Shown piece after piece: positions 1 to 8,537 of a DNA stretch of 41,179 nucleotides. Where the stretch lies: contig JAFGIY010000206.1 in assembly GCA_016929335.1 (NCBI GenBank), positions 1-41,179 of the forward strand. Direction: 5' to 3'. The DNA is from Acidobacteriota bacterium (lineage in GTDB: Bacteria > Acidobacteriota > UBA6911). The translations under genes and the position numbers were made by a program. The notes below the pieces were generated by a model. It did not search any database. It had not been told where the DNA came from and saw nothing but the letters and a program-made list of their open reading frames with translations. Within the stretch, counting starts at the first letter, position 1, and every line of letters begins with the position of its first letter.

Positions 1-839
1 ATGCCTAAAACAAACTGGATGGGAATTTCAGCAGGGCAAGGCAGGCAGTAGTCGCAGCGGCGGCAGAATCTGCTCTCAAACTCTTTGCTGATCCCGGCAA
101 TCTGACCCTTCTCCTCATCCGTCAACTCGCAGCTGCCCTGAAAGGCTCTCCAATTCTGATCGATGAGGCGTTTGTCTTCAACTCCCGCAATTACCAGGAC
201 GTCAGGAAAGGACAGGACCCATTTCAAAGCCGCTTCGGGAGCTTCAATGACTCCGCCCGAAAACGGCTTCATTGCGATGATGCCCACATTATTTTCCCGG
301 GCCTTTGGTATTACTTTCTCTTTGGCAGCAGGTTCGAGAAAGCTGAAGCAAACCATTATGGTTTCAAACAGCCCATCGTCCAGCACCTTCTCCAGCAGAT
401 CGAGGCTGTGTCCGGTAAGTCCGATATGGCCTATCAATCCCTGCTCTTTAGCTTTGATCAGCCCTGACAAAGCTCCCTCCGGTGAAGTAATAAGGCGATA
501 TTCTTCTTCACTGCTGATCCCGTGGCACTGATATAAATCGATATAGTCCAGCTGAAGCTCCTTGAGACTGACGTCCACATCCTTCCGGATCCCATCCGCC
601 GAACGGTTGAAAGACTTGCTTGCCACTGCGGCCTTTTTGTCTGTCTCCTTGAGCGCCTTGCCGATCCTGGTCTCGCTGTTGGTATACACTCTCGACGTAT
701 CAATAAAATCGATGCCTTTTTCCAGCGCATGCAGCACGACCTCAATAGCCTGCTTTTCGCTCACGCGCTGAATCGGGATTCCTCCGAATCCCAGCCGCGC
801 AACTTCAATTCCCGTTTTCCCCAAAATCATTCGTTTCAT
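1..839 (-). CDS. Aldo/keto reductase with C-terminal Fe-S cysteine motif, cut by window edge
   Basis: NAD(P)H-dependent carbonyl reductase of the AKR superfamily, probably cytoplasmic. The reading frame is open to the left edge, so the C-terminus is missing; 279 residues are visible. The AKR catalytic tetrad can be read: D47 in FIDTSRVY, Y52, K75 and H106 (YQCHG). Near the edge there are four cysteines, C259-x2-C262-x2-C265-x2-C268 followed by Pro, the 4Fe-4S motif seen in the Fe-S-containing AKR subfamily. The start at 839 is supported by AGAGG about 8 bases upstream on the minus strand. Substrate is unknown. The gene is divergent from the esterase at 1265. AKR assignment is firm; the cluster assignment follows from the cysteine pattern only. 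Confidence 0.88.
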   Translation of the reverse strand, partial: MKRMILGKTGIEVARLGFGGIPIQRVSEKQAIEVVLHALEKGIDFIDTSRVYTNSETRIGKALKETDKKAAVASKSFNRSADGIRKDVDVSLKELQLDYIDLYQCHGISSEEEYRLITSPEGALSGLIKAKEQGLIGHIGLTGHSLDLLEKVLDDGLFETIMVCFSFLEPAAKEKVIPKARENNVGIIAMKPFSGGVIEAPEAALKWVLSFPDVLVIAGVEDKRLIDQNWRAFQGSCELTDEEKGQIAGISKEFESRFCRRCDYCLPCPAEIPIQFVLG

Positions 840-1253
840 ACATAACCTCTAATCAGGCAAAAAACGTCCTGCGTATTATAACCTTTTTCGAAAATCCCGC
901 AGCCCGGAGTGCACCACATTCTTGTGCAAATCCACCTCAATCACGAACATTTGGGTCGCGGCTGAAGCCGCGACGCGCAATAAATCCCATGTGTAAGACG
1001 TGTTTATGACTGATCTTCTGTTTGCACCAACATGTCGCCGCTGAAGCCGCGACCCACATGGTTCAAGGCATGCCTGATTGAATCGAATTATGAGACAGTC
1101 TCTCACGCCCTGGGCTTTACCGCCCGGCCCTTTCAGAACCGCCGGCGGGTTTTGCCGGAATTGGTTTTTACTAACGACTGCCGGCTAACGACTGCCTTAT
1201 AATTTCGTTGCGGTAATACAAACGGATGTGGAATGCTCTATTTCAATTTACGT
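840..1253. other. Intergenic region, divergent genes, with REP-type doublet
   Basis: No gene is supported here. The stretch separates the aldo/keto reductase (minus) from the esterase (plus) and must hold both promoters, but no convincing -35/-10 pair was recognised. It contains the repeat at 952-1059. Near its right end the 11-mer TAACGACTGCC occurs twice in direct orientation (about 1171-1196), just ahead of TATAAT at about 1198-1203, which is a weak -10 candidate for the esterase gene. Confidence 0.5.
952..1059. repeat. REP-like doublet, copy A
   Basis: Two palindromic units built on GTCGCGGCTGAAGCCGCGAC face each other in inverted orientation across a spacer of about 60 bp. A second copy lies at 20559-20669, with the spacer largely conserved (GCGCAATAAATCCCATGTGTAA here, near-identical there). 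Each unit is itself a hairpin, as in bacterial interspersed mosaic elements made of paired REPs. No protein is encoded. Confidence 0.8.
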
Positions 1254-1258
1254 GGAGG
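1254..1258 (+). promoter_or_regulatory. Ribosome binding site deciding a TTG start
   Basis: GGAGG lies 6 bases before TTG at 1265. The in-frame ATG at 1226 has no comparable site and would add 13 residues ahead of a normal signal peptide. The TTG start is therefore preferred. Confidence 0.7.
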
Positions 1259-1264
1259 TGCACT

Positions 1265-2158
1265 TTGAATCGTTTCCGTCAATCATTGCTGTTCTTGCTT
1301 CTCTGCAGCCTTGCTGCAATCAACACTTTTGCTCAACCTCAGCCGTCCGAGCCTGCACCGGTACCAACTGCCGTGGCTATTCCAAGACCGACGGCGGAGG
1401 AGATTCAACTTGCCGAGCGCAGCCTGGCAGTTTTCCTTGAATCCGCCGATCCCGCGGTTAAGGAAATAAATCAGAAATACCCCGGCCTGATTTCTGTGAG
1501 GGTTCCGCCTCCCAATTCGGCGATTGTACCAAGTCTCCTGCCTTTCTTCCAGTCCAAGCACAATGCGAATCTTGAAGTAGCGAAGCAGGGAGACATTGAT
1601 GTTCTGTTTATGGGAGATTCGATTACCGACTTTTGGCGGCAGGCTGAGGGGGTTATGGCAGGCAAGCCGGTACTCGATAAATATTTCGGCCAGATGAAGG
1701 TCGCAAATTTTGGAATCGCGGGAGACACAACTCAAGGCGTCCTGTATCGGCTTCAGCACGGTGAAGGACAGGGCTTCAGTCCAAAAGCCGTTATGCTGAT
1801 GATCGGCACCAACAACACGGGACGCAATACGGCCGCGGAAATTGCCGAAGGCATCGGCGCTATCGTGCTGCAAATGCAGAAGAATTTTCCAAAAGCGAAA
1901 ATCCTTCTGCTGGCTATTTTCCCCCGCAGCACAGCGAATGATCCTGTCCGCGCCACCATCGCCGAAATCAACCGCATCATCTCAAAGCTTCACGATGGCG
2001 ATCGGGTTCATTACCTGGATATCGGAACGAAGTTCCTGGATGCCGACGGAAACATTCCGCGGGACATCATGAGCGACGCGCTGCATCCGTCGACAAAGGG
2101 GTATGAAATCTGGGCGGAGGCCGTCAAAGAACCCCTCGCCGCTTTATTGAAGGAATAA
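1265..2158 (+). CDS. Secreted SGNH/GDSL-type esterase (PAF-acetylhydrolase-like)
   Basis: Predicted exported ester hydrolase of the SGNH fold, closest in motif style to platelet-activating-factor acetylhydrolase IB-like enzymes. With the TTG start there is a short basic N-terminus (NRFR), a hydrophobic core (SLLFLLLCSLAA) and a probable cleavage after TFA, then the mature domain. SGNH blocks are visible: GDS with nucleophile S119, block II Gly in NFGIAGDTT, block III Asn in MIGTNN, and block V DALH with D271 and H274. Length (297 aa) is normal for secreted members. It precedes nrfHA by about 140 bp in the same direction but shows no functional link. The natural ester, possibly a sugar acetate, cannot be read from sequence. 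Confidence 0.87.
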   Translation: MNRFRQSLLFLLLCSLAAINTFAQPQPSEPAPVPTAVAIPRPTAEEIQLAERSLAVFLESADPAVKEINQKYPGLISVRVPPPNSAIVPSLLPFFQSKHNANLEVAKQGDIDVLFMGDSITDFWRQAEGVMAGKPVLDKYFGQMKVANFGIAGDTTQGVLYRLQHGEGQGFSPKAVMLMIGTNNTGRNTAAEIAEGIGAIVLQMQKNFPKAKILLLAIFPRSTANDPVRATIAEINRIISKLHDGDRVHYLDIGTKFLDADGNIPRDIMSDALHPSTKGYEIWAEAVKEPLAALLKE

Positions 2159-2163
2159 ACCTT

Positions 2164-2271
2164 AGACTGCGGATTTTCGCGGAAAGGCACGGATACTGTA
2201 TATCGGTTCATGAATTGGAGCCGGATGGATTGAGTCCGTGCGGATCCGTGAAAAATCCGCGGCTGATTCAT
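2164..2271. repeat. Imperfect inverted repeat of the CCGCGGATTTTCACGG family
   Basis: The left part (TGCGGATTTTCGCGGAAAGGCACGGA) pairs imperfectly with the right part (TCCGTGCGGATCCGTGAAAAATCCGCGG). The same words occur inside the MITE-like elements at 30.7 and 34.0 kb and, as a half copy, at about 10661-10698 after the first phosphatase gene. It lies between the esterase and nrfH and could fold in RNA. Confidence 0.6.
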
Positions 2272-2298
2272 TTTGACGATTAGACTGAGAAATTCTTC

Positions 2299-2742
2299 AT
2301 GAAGATGCTGCTCAGTTCACTGCTGGGGATATTGCTGGGAGCGGGGGGGTACACTTTTTTTTATGCGCACGGCACTTCCTATCTTTCGGACGATCCCCGG
2401 GCATGCGTAAACTGTCACATCATGCGCGAGCAGTTTGATTCCTGGCAAAAAGCCGGTCACCATTCTTTCGCCGCTTGCGTCGACTGTCATTTACCTCACG
2501 ATCCTGCCGGCAAATGGTTCGTCAAAGCCGGAAACGGATATCACCATTCCAAGGCCTTTACGCTTCAAAATTTTCATGAGCCGATCCGCATTAAGCCTGG
2601 AAATGCCGCCGTGCTGAATGCCAACTGCCTGTATTGTCATCGTGACTTTGTGCGCGAAATCACCGCGCACCGGGTGATCGACGATGAAGAGCTTTATTGC
2701 GTCCGGTGTCATGACAGTGTCGGGCACGGACCGAGCCGTTGA
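2299..2742 (+). CDS. nrfH: NrfH, membrane tetraheme quinol dehydrogenase of nitrite reductase
   Basis: Small subunit of cytochrome c nitrite reductase. It takes electrons from the quinol pool and passes them to NrfA on the periplasmic face. There is one N-terminal hydrophobic anchor (about residues 3-22) and four c-type heme motifs: CVNCH (36-40), CVDCH (60-64), CLYCH (110-114) and CVRCH (134-138). The first is followed by I-M, giving the CxxCHxM arrangement in which Met is the unusual axial ligand of heme 1 in NrfH. The length of 147 aa is typical. It sits directly upstream of nrfA; its TGA is 14 bases before the nrfA ATG, so the two are a translational unit. The ribosome binding site is weak. 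Confidence 0.95.
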   Translation: MKMLLSSLLGILLGAGGYTFFYAHGTSYLSDDPRACVNCHIMREQFDSWQKAGHHSFAACVDCHLPHDPAGKWFVKAGNGYHHSKAFTLQNFHEPIRIKPGNAAVLNANCLYCHRDFVREITAHRVIDDEELYCVRCHDSVGHGPSR

Positions 2743-2756
2743 GGGGGATATCGGAT

Positions 2757-4202
2757 ATGAGCAAAAGACCATTTTCCATACTGGTAATCCTGCTGGTTGC
2801 CGTCGCCGCGGTCGCCGTCCTGCTGCTCCGCGAGAATATCGCCACACGCAAGGAAGAAGCGAAACAGATCGTTTTCAGGATCGTCAATCTCACTGAGCAG
2901 AGCGTGGATCCCGCGGAGTGGGGGAAGAATTTTCCCAGGCAATATGACAGTTACAAGCGCGCATCCGAACTGACCGGAACGAAATACGGTGGAGGCGGTT
3001 CGGATACACTGGCGACCGATAAGCTCGTGCAGGATCCGCGGCTGAAAATAATTTATTCCGGCTATGCATTCAGCGTGGATTACCGCGCGCGGCGCGGACA
3101 TGCCTATATGCTCTCGGATCAGCGTGAAACCAGGCGTGTTCAACTGCCTTTCCGCCAGACCGGAGCCTGCCTGCAGTGTCATGCATCGAACGTCGTCGCA
3201 TATCGGAAGAAGGGCCTTGAAAGCGGAGCGCCGGGCACGCTGGATGATCCGGTGATCAGCGTGAACGGCTACGCTCAGATGCTGAAAGGATTTGAAATTG
3301 TCGGCGCAATGCCCTATGGAGAAGCCACAAAACTGGTCGATCAGCCAATTGCCTGTATGGACTGCCACGATCCGAAATCCATGCAGCTTCGCGTAACGCG
3401 TCCGGCATTTCTCCTGGGCATCCGCGCCCTCGCGGCATCCGGCGCGCCGATGCCGCACCTGCCGTCGATCGAAAAATGGCGGACCGGCAGCCGCTCGGAG
3501 CCGTATGACCCCAACTTGCTTGCTTCCCGCCAGGAGATGCGTTCCCTGGTATGCGGCCAATGCCATGTCGAGTACTACTGCGCTTCGAAAGCAACGCTTT
3601 TCTACCCCTGGAATAACGGACTGAAGGTCGAGGAGATCGAGTCCTATTACGGCAGCTATAAATTCCCCGACGGCGAGCGTTTTTACGATTGGAAGCATGC
3701 AGACAGCGGCGCTGAAGTGCTCAAGGCGCAGCATCCCGAGTTCGAATTGTGGAGCCAGGGCATCCATGCGCGCAGCGGAGTGGCCTGTGCCGATTGTCAC
3801 ATGCCGTACCAGCGAGAAGGGGCCGTTAAAATCAGCGATCACTGGGTCCGCAGCCCGCTGCTGAACGTAGCGAAAGCCTGCCAGGTCTGCCATCATTTTT
3901 CAGAGAGCGAAATCAGAGAGCGGGTGGACATCATTCAGGAACGCAATCACAGCCTGTTGATACGCGCTGAGGATGCCGTTGTCGATCTTATCAATGCCCT
4001 CGCAAACGCGCGGGCAGCGGGGACGAAAGACGCTCAACTGCAAACGGCCGGAAAGCTTCAGCGCAGCGCGCAGTGGCGGGTGGACTTTGTCAGTTCGGAA
4101 AACTCGATGGGATTTCACGCGCCCCAGGAAGCGAGCCGCATTCTCGGAGAAGCAATCGACCTTGCCCGAAGGGGCCAGCTCGAAGTGACGGCGCCGAAAT
4201 AG
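2757..4202 (+). CDS. nrfA: NrfA, pentaheme ammonia-forming nitrite reductase (CxxCH at heme 1)
   Basis: Catalytic subunit reducing nitrite to ammonia with six electrons in the periplasm. The ATG at 2757 has GAGGGGG 9 bases upstream; the TTG at 2739 that overlaps the nrfH stop is rejected. An N-terminal hydrophobic stretch (residues 6-24) acts as signal or anchor. Five heme motifs are visible: CLQCH (138-142), CMDCH (200-204), CGQCH (266-270, followed by VEYY), CADCH (344-348) and CQVCH (375-379). The VEYY tail and the HPEFELWSQGIH segment carry the calcium/active-site residues of the NrfA family. The family's usual heme-1 motif is CxxCK with a Lys ligand; here it is CxxCH, a variant also found in some NrfA proteins. 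The 481-aa length is normal. Confidence 0.94.
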   Translation: MSKRPFSILVILLVAVAAVAVLLLRENIATRKEEAKQIVFRIVNLTEQSVDPAEWGKNFPRQYDSYKRASELTGTKYGGGGSDTLATDKLVQDPRLKIIYSGYAFSVDYRARRGHAYMLSDQRETRRVQLPFRQTGACLQCHASNVVAYRKKGLESGAPGTLDDPVISVNGYAQMLKGFEIVGAMPYGEATKLVDQPIACMDCHDPKSMQLRVTRPAFLLGIRALAASGAPMPHLPSIEKWRTGSRSEPYDPNLLASRQEMRSLVCGQCHVEYYCASKATLFYPWNNGLKVEEIESYYGSYKFPDGERFYDWKHADSGAEVLKAQHPEFELWSQGIHARSGVACADCHMPYQREGAVKISDHWVRSPLLNVAKACQVCHHFSESEIRERVDIIQERNHSLLIRAEDAVVDLINALANARAAGTKDAQLQTAGKLQRSAQWRVDFVSSENSMGFHAPQEASRILGEAIDLARRGQLEVTAPK

Positions 4203-4231
4203 CGGATTCGTTCCATACGCGGCTTCCCGGC

Positions 4232-5491
4232 TTACTCGTAGCGGAGCGATTCGACGGGATCGAGAGTTGCGGCTTTGACGGCAGGCCAGATTCCGAAGAC
4301 AAGGCCGACGAGAGTGGAAACACCCAGACCGGAGAAAACGGCCCATGCAGGCGGGACGGCCGGCAGGTTCGGCACGAAATAGGCGAGGACCAGCCCCAGG
4401 AAACCCGCGATAGAGACGCCCAGAATTCCACCGATTGTAGTCAATAGCGCAGCTTCGAGCAGGAACTGCCAGATGATGTCTCTCCGGCGCGCCCCGATTG
4501 CCTTGCGTACGCCGATCTCGCGCGTGCGCTGCGTCACCGACATCAGCATGATATTCATAACGCCGACACCGCCCACAAGCAGGCCGAGGCCGGAGATCGC
4601 CAGAGTGCCCATGCGGACCAGCGACGTAATGCGATCCAGTTGCCGGATAATCGAATCCGAAGTGCTGAGAGTAAAATCCGATTCTTCATTTGAATTCAAT
4701 CCGCGCAACCGCCGGAGTTCCCCTTCCACTTCATACAGAGCCGTATCCCGCAATCCCGGCCTGGCCTGGCAATAGAGGACTACTGTTTCCGCGTCGGGAT
4801 AGCGGGCTTTTATGGTTTTAAGGGGAATCATAACAACCCTGTCCTGCCTGTTTTCGCCGATGAAACCGCCTTTGCGTTTTTCAAAGACCCCCAGCACACG
4901 ATAAACGGCGCCGTCCATTACTATGTTTTGACCGACGGCATCTCCGGCCGGGAAGAGGGCATCGTTGATATTGGCTCCCAACAGACAGACTTTGGCACGG
5001 CGCCGTTCTTCCTCGGAAGTGTATACCCGTCCCGCCTGAAGTTCCGCATTGGTGACCTGCGCAAAATTCCAGGTAGCTCCCTGCACCTGGATGTTTTCAT
5101 TTTCAAAACTTCCGCTTCTGGCGGTCAGGGCTCGATTCTCGACTATATTAGGCACCAGTATCTGCGCAGCGGCATCGGCCAGCGACGGGCAGGCTTCAAC
5201 TAGCTTTCCGGCGAACTCCGGCTGGAGCGGCTTGCGTGTGATCTCCTCAGGATTTATCGTGGGACTGCCGGGATCTCCGTTCAGATGGTAGGCAAAGATA
5301 TTGTTCGGTCCAAATTCCTGAAACAGCAGGACAATGTTCCGTCGAACTCCTACCAGCACGGACGCCACGAGCACAACCGTTACGATGCCCACAATAATGC
5401 CCAGCACAGTCAGCAGCGAACGGAATCTGTGCGCCAGTATGTTCGCAAGCGCAAAACTCAGATTTTCACGGTTGAAGTGGATCTGTTTCAT
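4232..5491 (-). CDS. MacB-type ABC transporter permease (second of pair)
   Basis: Inner-membrane permease of the MacB/FtsX class. A first membrane segment lies at about residues 20-42 (LTVLGIIVGIVTVVLVASV), then a periplasmic MacB core of about 240 residues, then three C-terminal membrane segments, with the typical RTREIGVRKAIGARRRDI cytoplasmic loop between the second and third. The start is ATG at 5491, one base after the TGA of the upstream permease (TGATATG), implying coupled translation; an in-frame start at 5563 lies inside the upstream gene and is rejected. MacB-type permeases need a separate ATPase to drive extracellular transport or lipoprotein release, and none is in the window. Substrate unknown. 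It is convergent with nrfA, with 29 bases between them. Confidence 0.88.
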   Translation of the reverse strand: MKQIHFNRENLSFALANILAHRFRSLLTVLGIIVGIVTVVLVASVLVGVRRNIVLLFQEFGPNNIFAYHLNGDPGSPTINPEEITRKPLQPEFAGKLVEACPSLADAAAQILVPNIVENRALTARSGSFENENIQVQGATWNFAQVTNAELQAGRVYTSEEERRRAKVCLLGANINDALFPAGDAVGQNIVMDGAVYRVLGVFEKRKGGFIGENRQDRVVMIPLKTIKARYPDAETVVLYCQARPGLRDTALYEVEGELRRLRGLNSNEESDFTLSTSDSIIRQLDRITSLVRMGTLAISGLGLLVGGVGVMNIMLMSVTQRTREIGVRKAIGARRRDIIWQFLLEAALLTTIGGILGVSIAGFLGLVLAYFVPNLPAVPPAWAVFSGLGVSTLVGLVFGIWPAVKAATLDPVESLRYE

Positions 5492-5492
5492 A

Positions 5493-6719
5493 TCAGGTCT
5501 CGTGCCGGAGCGCCTCAACCGGAGGCATTCTTGATGCAAGATAAGCGGGGAAAAAGCCCGCACCTATGCCGATGACGGCAGTCAGGCCAAGGGCCATAAA
5601 GGCATAGAAGGGAGATATGCTGACAACGGCGTCGAAAGAACGGCTCAAGCCGAAAGCGGCGAAATAGGAAACCAGGAGCCCGGCGGCTCCGCCGAGAACG
5701 GTCAGAATCATGGATTCAAATAAAATTTCGCTGAAAATATCCCGGTTGCGCGCACCCAGCGACTTGCGTATTCCCGTCTCACGGGTCCGCTCGGTTACGG
5801 AGACAAGCATCATATTCATTACCACAATGCCGGCCACAATCAGGGCGACAGAGCTGATCGGAACAATAGCGACGGCAATTATGCCGACAATGCGCGCCAA
5901 AAAGTCCCGGCCGGCTTCGGGAACCAGCAGATCAAAATTATCGGGAGCGGTTGGCCGCAAGCGGCGCAGGGAGCGCATGGCAATCCGCGACTCCTCCTGC
6001 GTCTCCTCAAGCTGAGCGGGATCATTCGGCTGCAAAAAAACGGTAACGGACCGGCGTGTGCCCCAGATTTTCTCAAAGGCTGAAATCGGCATATATACCA
6101 CCCTGTCCAGAGAAGAGCCGAAACTGGATCCCTGCTTCTCCTGAATGCCGATCACCTGAAAGGATTGGCCTTTAATGCGGACGCGTTTGCCGAGCGGATC
6201 GGCCGACGGCGAAATTTCGTCCACCACATCCTGGCCGATAATGACAACTCTCGCCGAGCGCCGGCTTTCGGCTGCTGTAAAGAAACGGCCGCTGCTGAGT
6301 CTGATATTGCGGATCGTCTGAATGCTTTCCGTCGAGCCGGTGACAGAGGCGGCCCTGAAGAGCTTGTTGCCGGCCTTGACATCTGCAAAGGCATCCAATA
6401 CAGGAGCGGCAAGCGCGCTCTCCTCTACACGCACCGCCAGCCTCTCCGCTTCTCTCCGGTAGATTTCCGGATTCCTGCGCAGCTTGTTTGAAAGCTCTTT
6501 GCGGCTGAGATTGCCTACGGATGCGACCTGGGCAATGATGAAAGTGTCCGCCCCGATTGTCTGCGCCGTGCTCTTCACCGCCATCTCGCGCACTACTCCC
6601 AGCGTGGCGCCGATCAAAACGACGGCAGCGATGCCGATGACTATGCCGAAGATTGTAAGGATAGAACGGAGTTTGTGAGCCCAAAGCGTTTTCACAGCGA
6701 GGCTGAAAGAATTCCCCAT
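5493..6719 (-). CDS. MacB-type ABC transporter permease (first of pair)
   Basis: Same architecture as its downstream partner: N-terminal membrane segment (SILTIFGIVIGIAAVVLIGA), a periplasmic MacB core, and three C-terminal membrane helices with the RTRETGIRKSLGARNRDI loop. Length 408 aa. ATG at 6719 is chosen because MGNSFSLAVKTLWAHKLRS is the usual beginning of this family; the frame is open back to 6899, but that extension runs into the decayed nrfA remnant and the spacer. The two permeases are divergent homologues and probably form a heterodimer. No ATPase or MacA-like adaptor gene is adjacent. Confidence 0.86.
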   Translation of the reverse strand: MGNSFSLAVKTLWAHKLRSILTIFGIVIGIAAVVLIGATLGVVREMAVKSTAQTIGADTFIIAQVASVGNLSRKELSNKLRRNPEIYRREAERLAVRVEESALAAPVLDAFADVKAGNKLFRAASVTGSTESIQTIRNIRLSSGRFFTAAESRRSARVVIIGQDVVDEISPSADPLGKRVRIKGQSFQVIGIQEKQGSSFGSSLDRVVYMPISAFEKIWGTRRSVTVFLQPNDPAQLEETQEESRIAMRSLRRLRPTAPDNFDLLVPEAGRDFLARIVGIIAVAIVPISSVALIVAGIVVMNMMLVSVTERTRETGIRKSLGARNRDIFSEILFESMILTVLGGAAGLLVSYFAAFGLSRSFDAVVSISPFYAFMALGLTAVIGIGAGFFPAYLASRMPPVEALRHET

Positions 6720-7025
6720 AGTGACGGTGGTATCCCGGAACCAGGACCGCGACACTCTCTCTGGCGAAGGAATTATCCACAGTTTATCCTGAGCTACGAC
6801 TGATCTGGGCGACATCATGAATAAATGGTAGCAGATTATGGAAACGTCCGCCCATATCCCGGGAAACTCAAACAGGTTGTCACGCACCTCAGGGAGCAAG
6901 CCGCATTCTCGGCAAAGCGATCAACCTGCCCGAGTATTCGTGTAATTCGTGGCTAAGCGCCGGCCAGGAGTGCTACACTCGCCCAATCAACGGCAGGAAT
7001 CCACGATTCAGGGAGGAGCGCTTCT
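6720..7025. other. Intergenic region with nrfA remnant and half hairpin repeat
   Basis: This spacer divides the permease pair (minus) from the flavoprotein (plus), so both promoters should lie here. It holds a decayed nrfA 3' fragment (6863-6934), immediately followed by a half copy of the CCACGAATT repeat at 6935-6955. No clear promoter hexamers were recognised. Confidence 0.5.
6863..6934 (+). pseudogene. Remnant of a second nrfA 3' end
   Basis: About 72 bases align with 4098-4170 of the intact nrfA. From the word TCACGC onward I count about nine differences in 54 positions, mostly transitions at third codon positions, with a shared 14-base run AGCCGCATTCTCGG. Read in frame it gives GCHAPQGASRILGKAINL against GFHAPQEASRILGEAIDL in NrfA. 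A one-base indel upstream and the absence of any further coding match show it is dead. The synonymous pattern suggests it once belonged to a working paralogue rather than being a recent copy of the neighbour. Confidence 0.68.
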
Positions 7026-8537
7026 ATGACTGCCAAAAATCTTGAGGCGGATCTGGTTGTTATCGGCGGTGGAGGAGCAGGCCTGGCGGCGGCCTCTGCT
7101 GCGGCAGAGAATGGCTGCAAGAGCGTCATCGTCCTGGAAAAGGCGGGCTCGGCGACCGGCAGCACCGGTATGGCGCATGACGTTTTTGGAGCCGAAAGCC
7201 CGGTTCAAAAACGACTGGGGATTGATGCATCCAAAGATGAGCTGTTCAAGGCAGCCATGGAATGGGCACACTGGACAAAAATCAATCCAAGGATAGTGCG
7301 CGCCTTCATCGACAAATCGGGCGAAACAATCGGCTGGCTGGAAAACATGGGATTGAGTTTTGAAATGATCCAGTATTACCCGAACCAGGTGCCGCTGGTC
7401 CGGCACTCGGTAAAAGGGCATGGGCACGCATTAATGAAGGCTCTGCGGGAGAATTGCCTGAAACGCGGAGTGCAGATTCTCACCCGCACGCCGGGGAAAA
7501 AGCTGCTTCGGGATAAGGATGGAAAAATCAGCGGAGTTATAGCCGAATCCGGAGAGGGCGAAATCGCCATAGCCGCCAAAAGCGTCATTATCACGACGGG
7601 CGGATACGGCAATAACAAGGAGATGCTGAAGAAGTATTGCTCCAACTATCACGACACGATGACCTATGACGGCCCGCCCAGCAATACGGGGGACGGGATC
7701 ATCATGGCGACGGAAATCGGCGCCGCCACTGCAGGCATGGGCGCATGCAATATCCATGGCCCCTTCCTCAAACCCAGATCCGATTCTCATACAATGAAAA
7801 TGGACGCGCCGGGGCCTGACGGATCGCCGATAAGAATAACCTTGTGGTTTCTCGCATGGGAACCCGAAACGCTCTGGGTGAACAAAAGGGGCGAAAGGTT
7901 TATCGACGAAGGATACAACCTCGCATTCTTCGCCTTCGGAAACGCGGTCGCCCTGCAGCCGGACGGCATCACCTATACGCTCTTCGACACCGGCATCCTG
8001 CGCACAATCGAGAAGCAGGGACTAATCCGGCCGGGGGCCGCCTCGCGTGCGAACTGGCTGCCGGTATCCGCTGCCACTCCGCTGCCCGGCCTCGAGCGGG
8101 AGATGAAGAAGCAGGCGGATAAAGGAGACTTAATAATTGCCGATTCATGGGACGGGATCGCAGCCTGGATGGGAGCGGATGCGGCCGTATTGAAGGCGAC
8201 AATAGATGAATACAATGCCTCCTGCGACGATAGACACGACAGCCTTTTCGCAAAGGACCGGCGTTATCTGCTGCCGATGAGAACTCCTCCTTTCTATGCC
8301 GTAAAAGCCCATCTGGGTTTATGTGACGCATATGGCGGCATAAAGATAAACGAGCATATGGAAGCGCTGGATGCGAACGACAATCCTATTCCCGGACTAT
8401 ATGCGGCCGGATCGACCGCCGGCTGCTGGGAAACGGAAAGCTACTGCTATCGCCTGACAGGGCATCTGGTCGGCTTCGCGCTCAACTCCGGCCGGATCGC
8501 CGGGGAAAAGGCCGTTAGATACCTGGCCAAATTTTAA
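7026..8537 (+). CDS. FAD-dependent oxidoreductase, fumarate reductase flavoprotein-like
   Basis: Soluble flavoprotein of the FAD_binding_2 family (fumarate reductase, urocanate reductase, 3-ketosteroid dehydrogenase relatives). The N-terminal Rossmann dinucleotide motif VVIGGGGAGLAAASAAAENG lies at residues 11-30, followed by a Glu-containing second strand (VLEKAGSATGSTGMA). The C-terminal end has the family's second FAD-contacting motif, GLYAAGSTAG. There is no signal peptide, heme motif or FMN-attachment domain, so it is probably cytoplasmic and takes electrons from an unidentified partner. Length 503 aa. GGGAGGAG sits 8-10 bases before the ATG. The gene ends directly in the hairpin at 8537-8578. 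The substrate cannot be named; it may well be an unsaturated acid or ketone. Confidence 0.86.
   Translation: MTAKNLEADLVVIGGGGAGLAAASAAAENGCKSVIVLEKAGSATGSTGMAHDVFGAESPVQKRLGIDASKDELFKAAMEWAHWTKINPRIVRAFIDKSGETIGWLENMGLSFEMIQYYPNQVPLVRHSVKGHGHALMKALRENCLKRGVQILTRTPGKKLLRDKDGKISGVIAESGEGEIAIAAKSVIITTGGYGNNKEMLKKYCSNYHDTMTYDGPPSNTGDGIIMATEIGAATAGMGACNIHGPFLKPRSDSHTMKMDAPGPDGSPIRITLWFLAWEPETLWVNKRGERFIDEGYNLAFFAFGNAVALQPDGITYTLFDTGILRTIEKQGLIRPGAASRANWLPVSAATPLPGLEREMKKQADKGDLIIADSWDGIAAWMGADAAVLKATIDEYNASCDDRHDSLFAKDRRYLLPMRTPPFYAVKAHLGLCDAYGGIKINEHMEALDANDNPIPGLYAAGSTAGCWETESYCYRLTGHLVGFALNSGRIAGEKAVRYLAKF

Noticed and set aside
2709..3896. A 395-codon open frame on the minus strand opposite nrfA
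   Set aside because: nrfA has five heme motifs in the plus strand; the antisense frame has no domain.
6720..6899. N-terminal extension of the first permease
   Set aside because: The extension reads back through the nrfA remnant and lacks a membrane or domain feature; family members begin close to MGNSFSL.
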